In this document: in pieces, positions 1-5,833 of the stretch | Position numbering within the stretch: position 1 is the first letter of the stretch | How the letters are laid out: each line of letters starts with the position of its first letter | Source of the DNA: Campylobacter_A concisus_Y | Lineage (GTDB): Bacteria; Campylobacterota; Campylobacteria; Campylobacterales; Campylobacteraceae | Assembly (NCBI RefSeq): GCF_902460415.1 | Contig: NZ_CABPTY010000008.1 | Coordinates: forward strand, 1-14,496 | Direction of reading: 5' to 3' | DNA: 14,496 nucleotides | Program-made: the position numbers and the translations under genes | The notes under the pieces: generated by a model | Database searches by the model: none | The model's input: the letters and a program-made list of their open reading frames with translations, nothing else | Told to the model about the DNA's origin: nothing

Positions 1-64
1 GCCTAAATGTATCGAGTGCATTTAAATTTATTAGTGTAAGTATCAGTATTATTAATTTTTTCAT
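1..64 (-). CDS. Partial small secreted or membrane protein, 5' end only
   Basis: On the minus strand an ATG at 64-62 overlaps the TGA stop of the upstream HTH gene (ATGA overlap) and stays open to the window edge, giving 21 codons. The peptide begins MKKLIILILTLINLNA and continues LDTFR. A short basic N-terminus, a hydrophobic core and a small-residue Asn-Ala site form a typical Sec signal peptide, so the product is probably exported. Overlap with the regulator gene implies translational coupling in one leftward operon. Such lysogeny-side cargo genes can encode immunity, exclusion or secreted effector functions, but nothing here identifies the function. Confidence 0.5.
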   Translation of the reverse strand, partial: MKKLIILILTLINLNALDTFR

Positions 65-312
65 TTATCTATCTCTTTTTTTAAAATTCTTGTTTTTATG
101 TCTGAAATGTAGTATTGAATTTCTTGCTGTGATAGTTTTTCTAATAGTTCGATTAGCTCTTTATATGTAACATTTACGTATAAGTTTTCTTTATCTTCCT
201 TTAAATTTAATCCATTTTCTATAACTTCAAATAATTCTTTTCTATTTTTTCGCCAGTTGTATATTGTTTTTTCGGCTATTTTTAGTTTTTTCGCGATTTC
301 TGCATTTGTCAT
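61..312 (-). CDS. Small helix-turn-helix regulator, probable phage repressor
   Basis: The predicted product has 83 residues. Its N-terminus MTNAEIAKKLKIAEKTIYNW reads as a helix-turn-helix (residues 2-22), followed by a basic stretch and a Leu/Ile-rich C-terminal segment that could mediate dimerisation. The start at 312 has a Shine-Dalgarno AGGT 7 nt upstream. A longer version starting at 345 adds 11 residues (MLKYVNFTGKK) but has no ribosome site. The gene is divergent from the phage structural and replication genes, and several copies of GTAA-N3-TTAC lie in and in front of it, which suits an autoregulated repressor controlling both directions. DNA binding is inferred from the motif and the target is inferred from position. 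Confidence 0.72.
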   Translation of the reverse strand: MTNAEIAKKLKIAEKTIYNWRKNRKELFEVIENGLNLKEDKENLYVNVTYKELIELLEKLSQQEIQYYISDIKTRILKKEIDK

Positions 313-322
313 TTTTTTACCT

Positions 323-435
323 GTAAAATTTACATATTTAAGCATTATTTAATTTTATATTATGTAATATTTACCTGTTGAAAATATGTAAATCTTACAT
401 ATGTTTCGATTTTATCGAAATAATGTAAATTTTGC
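323..435. promoter_or_regulatory. Operator array GTAA-N3-TTAC in divergent control region
   Basis: Identical-half dyads occur at 323-333 (GTAAAATTTAC), 364-374 (GTAATATTTAC) and 388-398 (GTAAATCTTAC), with an imperfect copy at 425-435 (GTAAATTTTGC). Another exact copy sits inside the regulator gene at 167-177. The 388-398 site is the centre of a longer perfect palindrome, 384-402 (ATATGTAA, ATC, TTACATAT). The sites lie between the leftward HTH gene and the rightward phage genes. They are probably bound by the HTH protein as a dimer. Confidence 0.6.
404..420. repeat. Perfect palindrome TTTCGAT-TTT-ATCGAAA
   Basis: A 7-bp inverted repeat with a 3-nt centre lies directly after the strongest operator dyad. 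Its sequence differs from the GTAA/TTAC sites, so it may be a site for a second regulator or part of the rightward promoter region. Confidence 0.45.
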
Positions 436-459
436 CCTGAATATGGCATTAAACTATTT

Positions 460-536
460 TAGCCCCGTTTGGACGAAACACCTTTTCGGGGCTATGTTAA
501 ATGGTGTTTCAAAAAAATAAATTAAAAAAAGGTGTT
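460..536 (+). promoter_or_regulatory. Structured 5' leader with two interlocking stems
   Basis: TAGCCCCG (460-467) pairs perfectly with CGGGGCTA (487-494). Inside that loop, GAAACACC (475-482) pairs perfectly with GGTGTTTC (503-510). The arm order 1-2-1'-2' is that of an H-type pseudoknot with loops of 7, 4 and 8 nt. The same AACACC (477-482) could instead pair with GGTGTT at 531-536, which overlaps the ribosome site of the next gene. This suggests translational control or a replication/packaging structure. The pairing is seen in sequence; the function is inferred. Confidence 0.55.
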
Positions 537-540
537 AAAA

Positions 541-918
541 ATGCAAATCGTTAAATCTGAATATGATTTAAAGTATGTTCTTAGGGGTGGTCTTGTTAGA
601 AGTTCGGCTTCTGGTAAGTTTGAAGGTAATGATTACTCTTCTTCTGTTCGTATTTCTTCATCAAATATCTATGACGTTGTTAATGAAAAGACTGGCTTTA
701 CCGATGAAGTAGAGCAAAAAGTTGTTTTTAAAATAATCTGCCCAGATAATAATACCGCTGGACTTGTAGCGGCTGCAATAAAAGAAAAATTTAAAAAAGG
801 CGAAGAAATACCGGTTGAAGGTGGCTTCCCTAACGATCAAAGAATAATTACGATCGCTAATCCAGTTGAATACTTCCTATTTGATACAAAGCCTGCAAAA
901 AAACCTGAAAATAAATAA
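541..918 (+). CDS. Probable phage ssDNA-binding protein (pV role)
   Basis: The product has 125 residues and begins MQIVKSEYDLKY. The ATG at 541 is chosen because AAAGG lies just upstream at 528-532; an in-frame GTG at 532 falls inside that ribosome site. The sequence alternates short hydrophobic and polar segments as a beta-rich OB-fold would, has no membrane segment, and ends in a Lys/Pro tail (KPAKKPENK region). It is the first rightward gene, immediately before the major coat gene, where Ff-like phages encode the protein that coats progeny ssDNA before assembly. I do not recognise a diagnostic motif, so the role rests on position, size and composition. The structured leader suggests translational regulation. 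Confidence 0.6.
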   Translation: MQIVKSEYDLKYVLRGGLVRSSASGKFEGNDYSSSVRISSSNIYDVVNEKTGFTDEVEQKVVFKIICPDNNTAGLVAAAIKEKFKKGEEIPVEGGFPNDQRIITIANPVEYFLFDTKPAKKPENK

Positions 919-920
919 AT

Positions 921-984
921 AAAGGGGTCTATCCCCTTTAACTACTTATTTAAGTCCGTGTTTCCTTAGATAAGTAGTTAAAGG
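921..984 (+). repeat. Competing inverted repeats between ssDNA-binding and coat genes
   Basis: AAAGGGG (921-927) pairs with CCCCTTT (933-939). The sequence 935-949 is also the exact 15-bp inverted complement of 970-984, with a 20-nt loop. The two stems share CCTTT and cannot form together. Neither is followed by a T tract, so a simple intrinsic terminator is unlikely. RNA processing, mRNA stability or differential coat expression are possible roles. Confidence 0.6.
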
Positions 985-1013
985 CTACTAAATTTAAACA
1001 AAAAGGGTTAGAG

Positions 1014-1235
1014 ATGAAAAAATTTCTTTCTTCTACTAAAGCTAAGGTTCTAGGTGGTGTTGCTGCTGTTGGCGCAATGTCAAGTAATGCTCTTGCAGCT
1101 GGTATAACAATGGGTGCAGATGGCACAGTAACTGGCGATCTTAATATTACTCCATTTATGGGCGTAGCTGGTGCGGTTATTGTTGTTTTGGCTGCAATTT
1201 TTGCTGTTAAAAAAGGTCTTTCTCTTTTAAAATAG
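1014..1235 (+). CDS. Major coat protein precursor (pVIII-like)
   Basis: This is a 73-residue precursor. Residues 1-28 form a signal peptide (MKKFLSSTKA..., ending SSNALA) with probable cleavage after A28. The mature protein of 45 residues begins AGITMGADG, has an amphipathic N-terminal part, a hydrophobic span at about 49-65 (GVAGAVIVVLAAIFAV) and a basic C-terminus (KKGLSLLK). This is the pVIII layout: export-dependent insertion in the inner membrane, a transmembrane helix, and Lys side chains facing the packaged ssDNA. AAAAGGG lies 6 nt upstream of the ATG. A terminator follows directly, as after gene VIII in Ff phages, which would favour a short abundant transcript. Confidence 0.85.
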   Translation: MKKFLSSTKAKVLGGVAAVGAMSSNALAAGITMGADGTVTGDLNITPFMGVAGAVIVVLAAIFAVKKGLSLLK

Positions 1236-1266
1236 CTTGTTCCCCCTTTATTGGGGGCTAATTTTT
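1233..1266 (+). terminator. Rho-independent terminator after the coat gene
   Basis: CCCCC (1242-1246), loop TTTATT, GGGGG (1253-1257), then CTAATTTTT. TAG at 1233-1235 (the coat stop codon) and CTA at 1258-1260 could extend the pairing. A GC stem plus T run at this position matches the partial terminator found after gene VIII in Ff phages. Confidence 0.6.
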
Positions 1267-1279
1267 AAAAAGGTTAAAA

Positions 1280-1405
1280 GTGTATTTTGATTTTATAGAC
1301 GTTACGAAATTAGGATTTTTTCTAAATTCTTTCTTTGCTATTGTAATTGTCTTTTTTGCTTGTGTTACTGCCATTACTTCTGCTTTTAGTCTTTTTAAAA
1401 ATTAG
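1280..1405 (+). CDS. Tiny membrane protein, probable minor virion protein
   Basis: A GTG start at 1280 gives 41 residues, with AAAAAGG ending 7 nt upstream. The product begins VYFDFIDVTKLGFF, then has one long hydrophobic helix (about 12-36) and ends SLFKN. Size, single transmembrane span and position right after the coat gene fit the small tip proteins of filamentous phages (pVII/pIX role). No ATG is available in this frame, so the GTG is essential to the call. The role is inferred from context; sequences of such proteins are barely conserved. Confidence 0.55.
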   Translation: MYFDFIDVTKLGFFLNSFFAIVIVFFACVTAITSAFSLFKN

Positions 1406-1420
1406 CACATAAATTTTAAA

Positions 1421-1453
1421 GCTTAAAGCAGAGTGCAAAGCAAAGCTTTAAGC
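1421..1453 (+). repeat. 9-bp inverted repeat between small genes
   Basis: GCTTAAAGC (1421-1429) and GCTTTAAGC (1445-1453) are exact reverse complements separated by 15 nt. They lie in the 90-nt gap before the next small gene. There is no T tract after the second arm. It may be an RNA stability or processing hairpin. Confidence 0.45.
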
Positions 1454-1495
1454 CGACAAACGAAGTGCGTCAGTAATTTTTTGGGGTTTAAATTT

Positions 1496-1615
1496 ATGGA
1501 TAAAGTCTTTCTTAACTTAACAATAGAGCAATATAACTTCTTGATGTCTATGACTGGGACTTTATGCGGTTTCTTGCTTTGCTTGTTTATTTTCATAATT
1601 CTCTCGAGAATTTAA
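1496..1615 (+). CDS. Tiny membrane protein, probable minor virion protein
   Basis: The product has 39 residues beginning MDKVFLNLTIEQYNF. A short polar N-terminus is followed by one hydrophobic span (about 16-37, GTLCGFLLCLFIFIIL) and a terminal Ser-Arg-Ile. GGGG lies at 1483-1486 before the ATG. Upstream in-frame codons starting at 1433 run through the 1421-1453 hairpin and lack a ribosome site, so the short start is preferred. It is second of three tandem one-span genes, consistent with pVII/pIX-like tip proteins. A 7-bp palindrome (1597-1603/1606-1612) overlaps its last codons. Confidence 0.55.
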   Translation: MDKVFLNLTIEQYNFLMSMTGTLCGFLLCLFIFIILSRI

Positions 1616-1629
1616 AAAAGGTGTTTAAA

Positions 1630-1749
1630 ATGTTTGATGTTATTGGTGTTCCGTCTTTTGATTACTTCTTTTCTATCTTTATATGGTTTATGGTCTTATC
1701 TTTACCGATTTGTGCTGCTTTAACTCTTTTAACAAAAAGATTTTTTTAA
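1630..1749 (+). CDS. Tiny membrane protein, probable minor virion protein
   Basis: The product has 39 residues beginning MFDVIGVPSFDYFF. A hydrophobic span follows (about 13-34, FFSIFIWFMVLSLPICAALTLL) and a basic end (TKRFF), so the C-terminus should face the cytoplasm. The ribosome site AAAAAAGGTGTTT carries the same GGTGTTT element found before other phage genes. It lies 9 nt upstream of the adsorption gene, so the two are probably co-transcribed. A virion tip or assembly role is inferred only from size, topology and position. Confidence 0.55.
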   Translation: MFDVIGVPSFDYFFSIFIWFMVLSLPICAALTLLTKRFF

Positions 1750-1758
1750 GGCTTTGTG

Positions 1759-2820
1759 ATGAAATTTCTAATTAGATTTTTCATTTTCTTATCTATTTTA
1801 TGCTCTTTTGCTTTTTCTAAAAATTGCGATGGCGATGGCTTATGTTGGGTTATGCGTGATTATAATTTGCCTAGCGCTTTCAAGCCTATCGATGGCAAAT
1901 TTTTAAAAGGTAATAATTATTATGGTCTTAGATCGCCTGAAACTGGTTATTACTTTATCTATTCTTTTACAATTAGACAAGAAGCTTATTATTTTGCTGG
2001 CTCACATAAGCCAGGTTTTTATGTTGGTTTTGGTCATGTTTATATAGGTGGCAATAGTAGAGTTGGTCGCTTTGGCCAGCGTGGTGGTGTTGGTGATTAT
2101 GAATTTTTTGTTGCTTCTGATTATCCTAAAGACCCAGTGTTTACTTATTATGATTTTATTGTTTTCAATCCCAAAGAAGTTGCAAGATGTAAGCTAAATC
2201 AAGAATTTAACACTGATACAATGCAATGCGTCGATTCTTGTCCAGCTGGTCAATTATGGAATGTTCAAACTAATGCTTGTGTAGTTGATTGTACTGATGA
2301 AGATAATCATAAATTCTTTACTTCTGATTATACTTGTATAGATTGCTCGAGTGCTTTAACAATAGATGATATTGCAAGGTGTTACTGCGCTGGTATTGGC
2401 TCTTCTTATAATCCTGGTTATGCTTGGGATCCTAACAAACCTAATATTGTTCAAGCACATTGCAAAGATGAAAGATTGATTACTTTCAAATTTGATAAAA
2501 GTAAAGAAAATTCTAACAAAGACAAGGATAAAGACAAAGAAGACCCAAATAAGGATAAAGACAAGGAAAATCCAAATAAAGACAAAGACAAAGAAGATCC
2601 AAACAAAGATAAGAATAAAGACAATTCTACGCCTGGAAATGGCGGCGGTTCTAGCGGTGGCAATAATAACGCAATAATAACGGCTCTGGTGGCAATAGTG
2701 GCGGCACTGGTGGCGGTTCATCTGGTGGTACTGGCGGCGGATCAAGTGGCGGCTCAGGTAGCGGCTCAGGTGGTGGACAAGGAAACGGCAATTCTGAAAA
2801 CGCCACACCTGGCAATATAG
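1759..2820 (+). CDS. pIII-like adsorption protein, N-terminal part (frameshifted)
   Basis: The start ATG at 1759 follows AAGG at 1748-1751; the GTG at 1756 is rejected. As it stands the reading frame encodes 353 residues. Residues 1-20 are a signal peptide (MKFLIRFFIFLSILCSFAFS). An aromatic- and Gly-rich domain follows (to about 135), then a Cys-rich module with repeated C-x(n)-C spacing (about 147-230), an acidic/basic repeat (NKDKDKE(D/N)P, about 253-290) and the start of a Gly/Ser linker. At 2661-2682 an exact 11-bp tandem duplication shifts the frame, so the last 50 or so residues (AIITALVAIVAALVAVHLVV...) are out-of-frame translation of the linker. The domain-linker-domain plan is that of filamentous phage pIII, which binds the host receptor at the virion tip. 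Without its C-terminal anchor this product could be released to the periplasm. Confidence 0.75.
   Translation: MKFLIRFFIFLSILCSFAFSKNCDGDGLCWVMRDYNLPSAFKPIDGKFLKGNNYYGLRSPETGYYFIYSFTIRQEAYYFAGSHKPGFYVGFGHVYIGGNSRVGRFGQRGGVGDYEFFVASDYPKDPVFTYYDFIVFNPKEVARCKLNQEFNTDTMQCVDSCPAGQLWNVQTNACVVDCTDEDNHKFFTSDYTCIDCSSALTIDDIARCYCAGIGSSYNPGYAWDPNKPNIVQAHCKDERLITFKFDKSKENSNKDKDKDKEDPNKDKDKENPNKDKDKEDPNKDKNKDNSTPGNGGGSSGGNNNAIITALVAIVAALVAVHLVVLAADQVAAQVAAQVVDKETAILKTPHLAI
2515..2628 (+). repeat. 27-nt tandem repeats encoding NKDKDKE(D/N)P
   Basis: Units begin at 2515 (33 nt, with one extra Lys-Asp), 2548, 2575 and 2602 (the last diverged to NKDKNKDNS). Each 27-nt unit encodes nine residues, so copy-number change keeps the frame. 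The segment forms a charged spacer between the Cys-rich module and the Gly/Ser linker, comparable in position to the repeat linkers of Ff pIII. Confidence 0.7.
2661..2682 (+). repeat. Exact 11-bp tandem duplication causing a frameshift
   Basis: CAATAATAACG occurs at 2661-2671 and again at 2672-2682. With one copy the frame reads Gly-Gly-Asn-Asn-Asn-Gly-Ser-Gly-Gly and joins the upstream frame to the downstream frame ending at 3167. With two copies the frame is shifted by 2 nt. Confidence 0.9.
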
Positions 2821-3167
2821 ATTATGGCGAGCTTGAAGAAAGAACCGCTGATCTCGCAAATACGTATAAGGAAAATATTAATAATCTTTTTGAGCCTATT
2901 GATGGTATTAAAAAAAGCTTAAATGATACTATCTCAAAAATCAAAGATGGAAATTTAATGAGCTTAAAAAAAGGCGGTATTCCTAACACTTGCCCTTTAA
3001 ATTTTGATATAGATATGTTTTTCTTTAGTAAAAAAGTTGTCTTTGATTTTTGTAGTATTCTTTCGCCGATTGCTTCTTCTCTTTATGTCTTTTTCTTTGT
3101 AGCTTTCTTTTTGTTGTTTTTATTTTTAATAGCCAAGCTATTTATTTTTACTTTTATGGGGTGGTAA
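2670..3167 (+). pseudogene. pIII-like adsorption protein, detached C-terminal part
   Basis: This frame opens after the TAA at 2667-2669 and runs to the TAA at 3165-3167. It begins with a Gly/Ser linker (GSGGNSGGTGGGSSGG and more), continues with a helical segment (YGELEERTADLANTYKENIN, then NLFEPIDGIKKSLNDTISK) and ends in a C-terminal domain with two cysteines and a strongly hydrophobic membrane span (YVFFFVAFFLLFLFLIAKLF) near the end. This corresponds to the pIII C-terminal domain that anchors the protein to the virion or inner membrane. An internal ATG at 2958 could give a 69-residue anchor fragment, but its ribosome site is weak. The whole gene, 1759-3167 with one 11-bp copy removed, would encode 465 residues. 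It could be a mutation, a phase-variable state, or a sequencing artefact. Confidence 0.75.
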
Positions 3168-3170
3168 GAT

Positions 3171-3587
3171 ATGCAAGCAATTATAGCTACTATTGTTTTA
3201 TTCTTTCGCTTTTTTAAATGGGAAAATGCTATTAATTTTGTTTTTAAAGCAATTACATTTTCTAAAATGGTTGTTACTAACGTAATTTTAGGTACTCTTG
3301 TTTTATCTTATGCCGCTGCTGTTATTTATATTATTAACTTCATCTATTCTAAATTTAACTATATTATTGATTATGTCAATAATCTTTCAGTAGGCAATGA
3401 AAAGATCGTAACGACTGCCTTTTCTATTTTAAAATCTCTTGGTGCTTGGAATGCCTTTTGTGATGTGTTTTCTATATTTTCGCCTATTTTTCTTTCTTTC
3501 TTTGTAATTTATGCGACAAAAATTGGCATTACTGTTTTTAGATTTGTTCGTGAAACTCTTGTTACATTTATTTTGGCAAAGCTTTAA
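3171..3587 (+). CDS. pVI-like phage membrane protein
   Basis: The 138-residue product begins MQAIIATIVLFFRFFKW and has about three hydrophobic segments (near 3-14, 33-58 and 98-126), with basic residues near the C-terminus (FRFVRETLVTFILAKL). It starts 3 nt after the pIII-like gene and ends 2 nt before zot, so all three are translationally linked. In Ff phages the gene between III and I encodes pVI, a hydrophobic virion protein that holds pIII at the terminal end during release; length (112 in M13) and topology agree. Sequence identity is not claimed. The ribosome site is the GGGGTGG at 3158-3164. Confidence 0.6.
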   Translation: MQAIIATIVLFFRFFKWENAINFVFKAITFSKMVVTNVILGTLVLSYAAAVIYIINFIYSKFNYIIDYVNNLSVGNEKIVTTAFSILKSLGAWNAFCDVFSIFSPIFLSFFVIYATKIGITVFRFVRETLVTFILAKL

Positions 3588-3589
3588 AA

Positions 3590-4729
3590 ATGATTACTTA
3601 TTTAGTTGGCAATCCTGGAAGCGGTAAAACATATTACGCAGTATATATGATTTATCAGACCTTTTTATTTGAGCCAAAGAAAACATTTTTATCTAAATTT
3701 GTTAAGCCTAAAGAAAAGCCTAGTTATTTATTTTGCTATACAAATATAAATGAGTTTAAGTTTGAGTTATCCGACAAATTTAAAAAGTTTGATTTTGATA
3801 AGTTCTATTTAGGCTTAAGAAATTTATATGCTTTATATAAGACTGGTGCAACCGATAACGAAGTTAATGAAAAAGCCAAAGAGTTAAATTTATATGGTTG
3901 CGTATTTGTTCTTGATGAGTGTCATAACTTTTTTAAAGACAAGAAAGACGAAATTTTAGTTTGGTGGCTTACATATCATCGCCATTTATACCAGGATATT
4001 TATTTAATTACTCAAGATTTAACCTTAGTCAATAACGAATATAAACGTATAGCAGAAAAATTTTATAGGGCTGTCGATAGCGCAAAAAGATTATTTTCAA
4101 AGAAATTTCGTTATGAAGTTTTTGCATCTTATAGGCTTTATAAAAAAGATAGATTAGAGATTATTAATATTCCATATCTTGAAGAAGTATTTAATTTATA
4201 CCACTCTGGACAAAGTTCAAATAAAAAATCATTTGTAAGATTTTATTTTTTGCTAGCTATTGTTGTTTTTATTTTTCTTTTACTTTATTTTTATTTTGTT
4301 GTTATGTCTATTTTTAAAAGCGATACTCCAACCGAAAACAATTTATCAAATCAAGATAAAACTTCTTTTTCAAATTCTCAAAAAAATAGTATTTCAGATT
4401 TTCCAGATATATTCAAAGACACTTCAAAAAATAACATTAAAAATAGTTCCGATGTGCCAGAAATTTATATATATAACATTACTTGCGTTAATTCATCTTG
4501 CCATTTTGACGACGACTATCATTTATACCCATTATCATTACTTAGTTACATATCTTCAATGTATACGCCATTATATTTTTATTACGAGCCAAAATCTCAC
4601 GAGCTTGTCAAGTACTACTATGTATTTGACAAGCCAGTTTTCCAAAATTTAATTTCAAAAAATAACAAAGGTGTTTCCGATGAAAAGTTTAATCAAGTTC
4701 CTAGTTCTTCCGCTGCTGTTTTTAAATAG
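3590..4729 (+). CDS. zot: Zot-family phage assembly ATPase (pI-like)
   Basis: The 379-residue product carries the Zot/pI P-loop domain at its N-terminus: Walker A GNPGSGKT (residues 7-14), Walker B VFVLDE (105-110) followed by CHNFF, and the conserved TYHRH and TQDL segments (128-144). One transmembrane helix lies at about 217-239 (FYFLLAIVVFIFLLLYFYFV), leaving about 140 residues in the periplasm. This is the type II topology of pI, which uses nucleotide hydrolysis to strip the ssDNA-binding protein and extrude virions through the secretin. In Vibrio cholerae the CTXphi homologue was named zonula occludens toxin, and Zot proteins of Campylobacter prophages have been studied as possible epithelial virulence factors. 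Toxicity of this protein cannot be judged from sequence. The 3' end overlaps the secretin gene by 50 nt. Confidence 0.9.
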   Translation: MITYLVGNPGSGKTYYAVYMIYQTFLFEPKKTFLSKFVKPKEKPSYLFCYTNINEFKFELSDKFKKFDFDKFYLGLRNLYALYKTGATDNEVNEKAKELNLYGCVFVLDECHNFFKDKKDEILVWWLTYHRHLYQDIYLITQDLTLVNNEYKRIAEKFYRAVDSAKRLFSKKFRYEVFASYRLYKKDRLEIINIPYLEEVFNLYHSGQSSNKKSFVRFYFLLAIVVFIFLLLYFYFVVMSIFKSDTPTENNLSNQDKTSFSNSQKNSISDFPDIFKDTSKNNIKNSSDVPEIYIYNITCVNSSCHFDDDYHLYPLSLLSYISSMYTPLYFYYEPKSHELVKYYYVFDKPVFQNLISKNNKGVSDEKFNQVPSSSAAVFK

Positions 4730-5822
4730 CTTGTTTGCTGCCGAAATTTATACTGATCTTTTAGATTTCGCACGTCTTACTAGTAGGGCTAATAATATAG
4801 CCATTGTAACTGATGAAAGCATACACCAGGGCGAATATTATTTTATCTATGAAGATGAAGTTAAGATCACGATTGCAATGTTTAGAAAAATGCTTGAAGC
4901 TAAGAATTTATACCTTTATAAAAAGGATAATTTCTACTACGTAAGCTCTCAAAAATTGCCTGATTATGATCTTAGGCGTATCGAGCTAAAGAATTATGTT
5001 TACGATGATGTAAATAAAATTCTTAGCCAGTTTGATTTAAATGCTACTTATTCGACGTCTTCTAATTCGGTTTTCTTTAGGGCTGATGACTATATATTTG
5101 ATCAGATTAAAGAAGCCATTTCAAAGATTGATAAGAGCCTGGAGCAAGTAACATTTAAACTGACTATCACTGAAACAAATCTAAAAGACATTAAAGATTT
5201 AGGCACAAATTTAAAGGGCTTGCTTAAGCCACTTAATCACGGCGATTTAGCTTATTATATTAATCTGATTACTTCCCCTTATATTACTAATTCAAATATT
5301 ATTAAAAATGATGATCGTGCCTTTTTTGGCATATTAAATTTTCTTGACACAAATGGCATTACAAAAATTATCTCATCGCCAGTATTGACGGCAAAAAATC
5401 ACACCGAAGTTTATTTTAGTTCCGTTCAAAATATCCCTTATTTAGTTTCAAAAACTGATATATCTAATTTAAATTATCAAAAGACTGATAGTTACGAATA
5501 TAAAGACATTGGTTTAAAGATAAATTTAAAGCCTATCATTTTATCTGATCACATTGATTTTGACTTACATTTAATACTTGAAGATATTCTCTCTCAAAGT
5601 ACATCATTAACGCCCATTGTTTCAAAAAAGGAGCTTAAAAGCTCGTATTCTTTAAAGCGTGGCGACGTTCTAGTTCTTAGCGGTATTAATAAAACGACTA
5701 CTTCTAAGCAACGTAATGGCGTGCCTATCCTCAAAGATATATGGTTTTTAAAGTATCTTTTTTCAGTCGAGCAAGACAGCGAAATAAACTCTGTTCTAAC
5801 GCTCACAATTCAAATTATTTAA
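4680..5822 (+). CDS. Phage secretin (pIV-like)
   Basis: The 380-residue product has an N-terminal signal peptide (MKSLIKFLVLPLLFLNSLFA, cleaved near residue 20), then N-domain-like segments (about 21-150) and a secretin beta domain. The C-terminal signature YKDIGLKINLKPII and GVPILKDIWFLKYLF (about 347-361) corresponds to the conserved secretin motif VPxLxDIPxLxxLF. It should form the outer-membrane ring through which virions leave, working with Zot. The ATG at 4680 lies inside the zot gene and is preceded by AAAGGTGTTTCC; a GTG at 4671 would put extra residues before the signal peptide. It is slightly shorter than Ff pIV. Many filamentous phages borrow a host secretin, so carrying its own makes export self-sufficient. 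Confidence 0.85.
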   Translation: MKSLIKFLVLPLLFLNSLFAAEIYTDLLDFARLTSRANNIAIVTDESIHQGEYYFIYEDEVKITIAMFRKMLEAKNLYLYKKDNFYYVSSQKLPDYDLRRIELKNYVYDDVNKILSQFDLNATYSTSSNSVFFRADDYIFDQIKEAISKIDKSLEQVTFKLTITETNLKDIKDLGTNLKGLLKPLNHGDLAYYINLITSPYITNSNIIKNDDRAFFGILNFLDTNGITKIISSPVLTAKNHTEVYFSSVQNIPYLVSKTDISNLNYQKTDSYEYKDIGLKINLKPIILSDHIDFDLHLILEDILSQSTSLTPIVSKKELKSSYSLKRGDVLVLSGINKTTTSKQRNGVPILKDIWFLKYLFSVEQDSEINSVLTLTIQII

Positions 5823-5833
5823 TGTTTTAGGGG

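Noticed and set aside
2515..2628. CRISPR-like spaced repeats
   Set aside because: The units are contiguous coding repeats in frame with no spacers and no cas genes nearby.
2661..2820. Programmed -1 ribosomal frameshift to join the two pIII halves
   Set aside because: The downstream frame has stops at 2664-2669, so a shift would have to occur after 2669, and no X-XXY-YYZ slippery heptamer is seen there; the exact 11-bp duplication explains the shift more simply.
2356..2859. Long minus-strand frame opposite the pIII-like gene
   Set aside because: It is a shadow of the repetitive Lys/Asp and Gly/Ser coding repeats, with low-complexity Ile/Phe/Val and His/Arg runs and no ribosome site.
4260..4652. 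Second frame of 130 codons inside zot
   Set aside because: It is out of frame within a gene with clear motifs, without a ribosome site; its hydrophobicity comes from T-rich zot codons.
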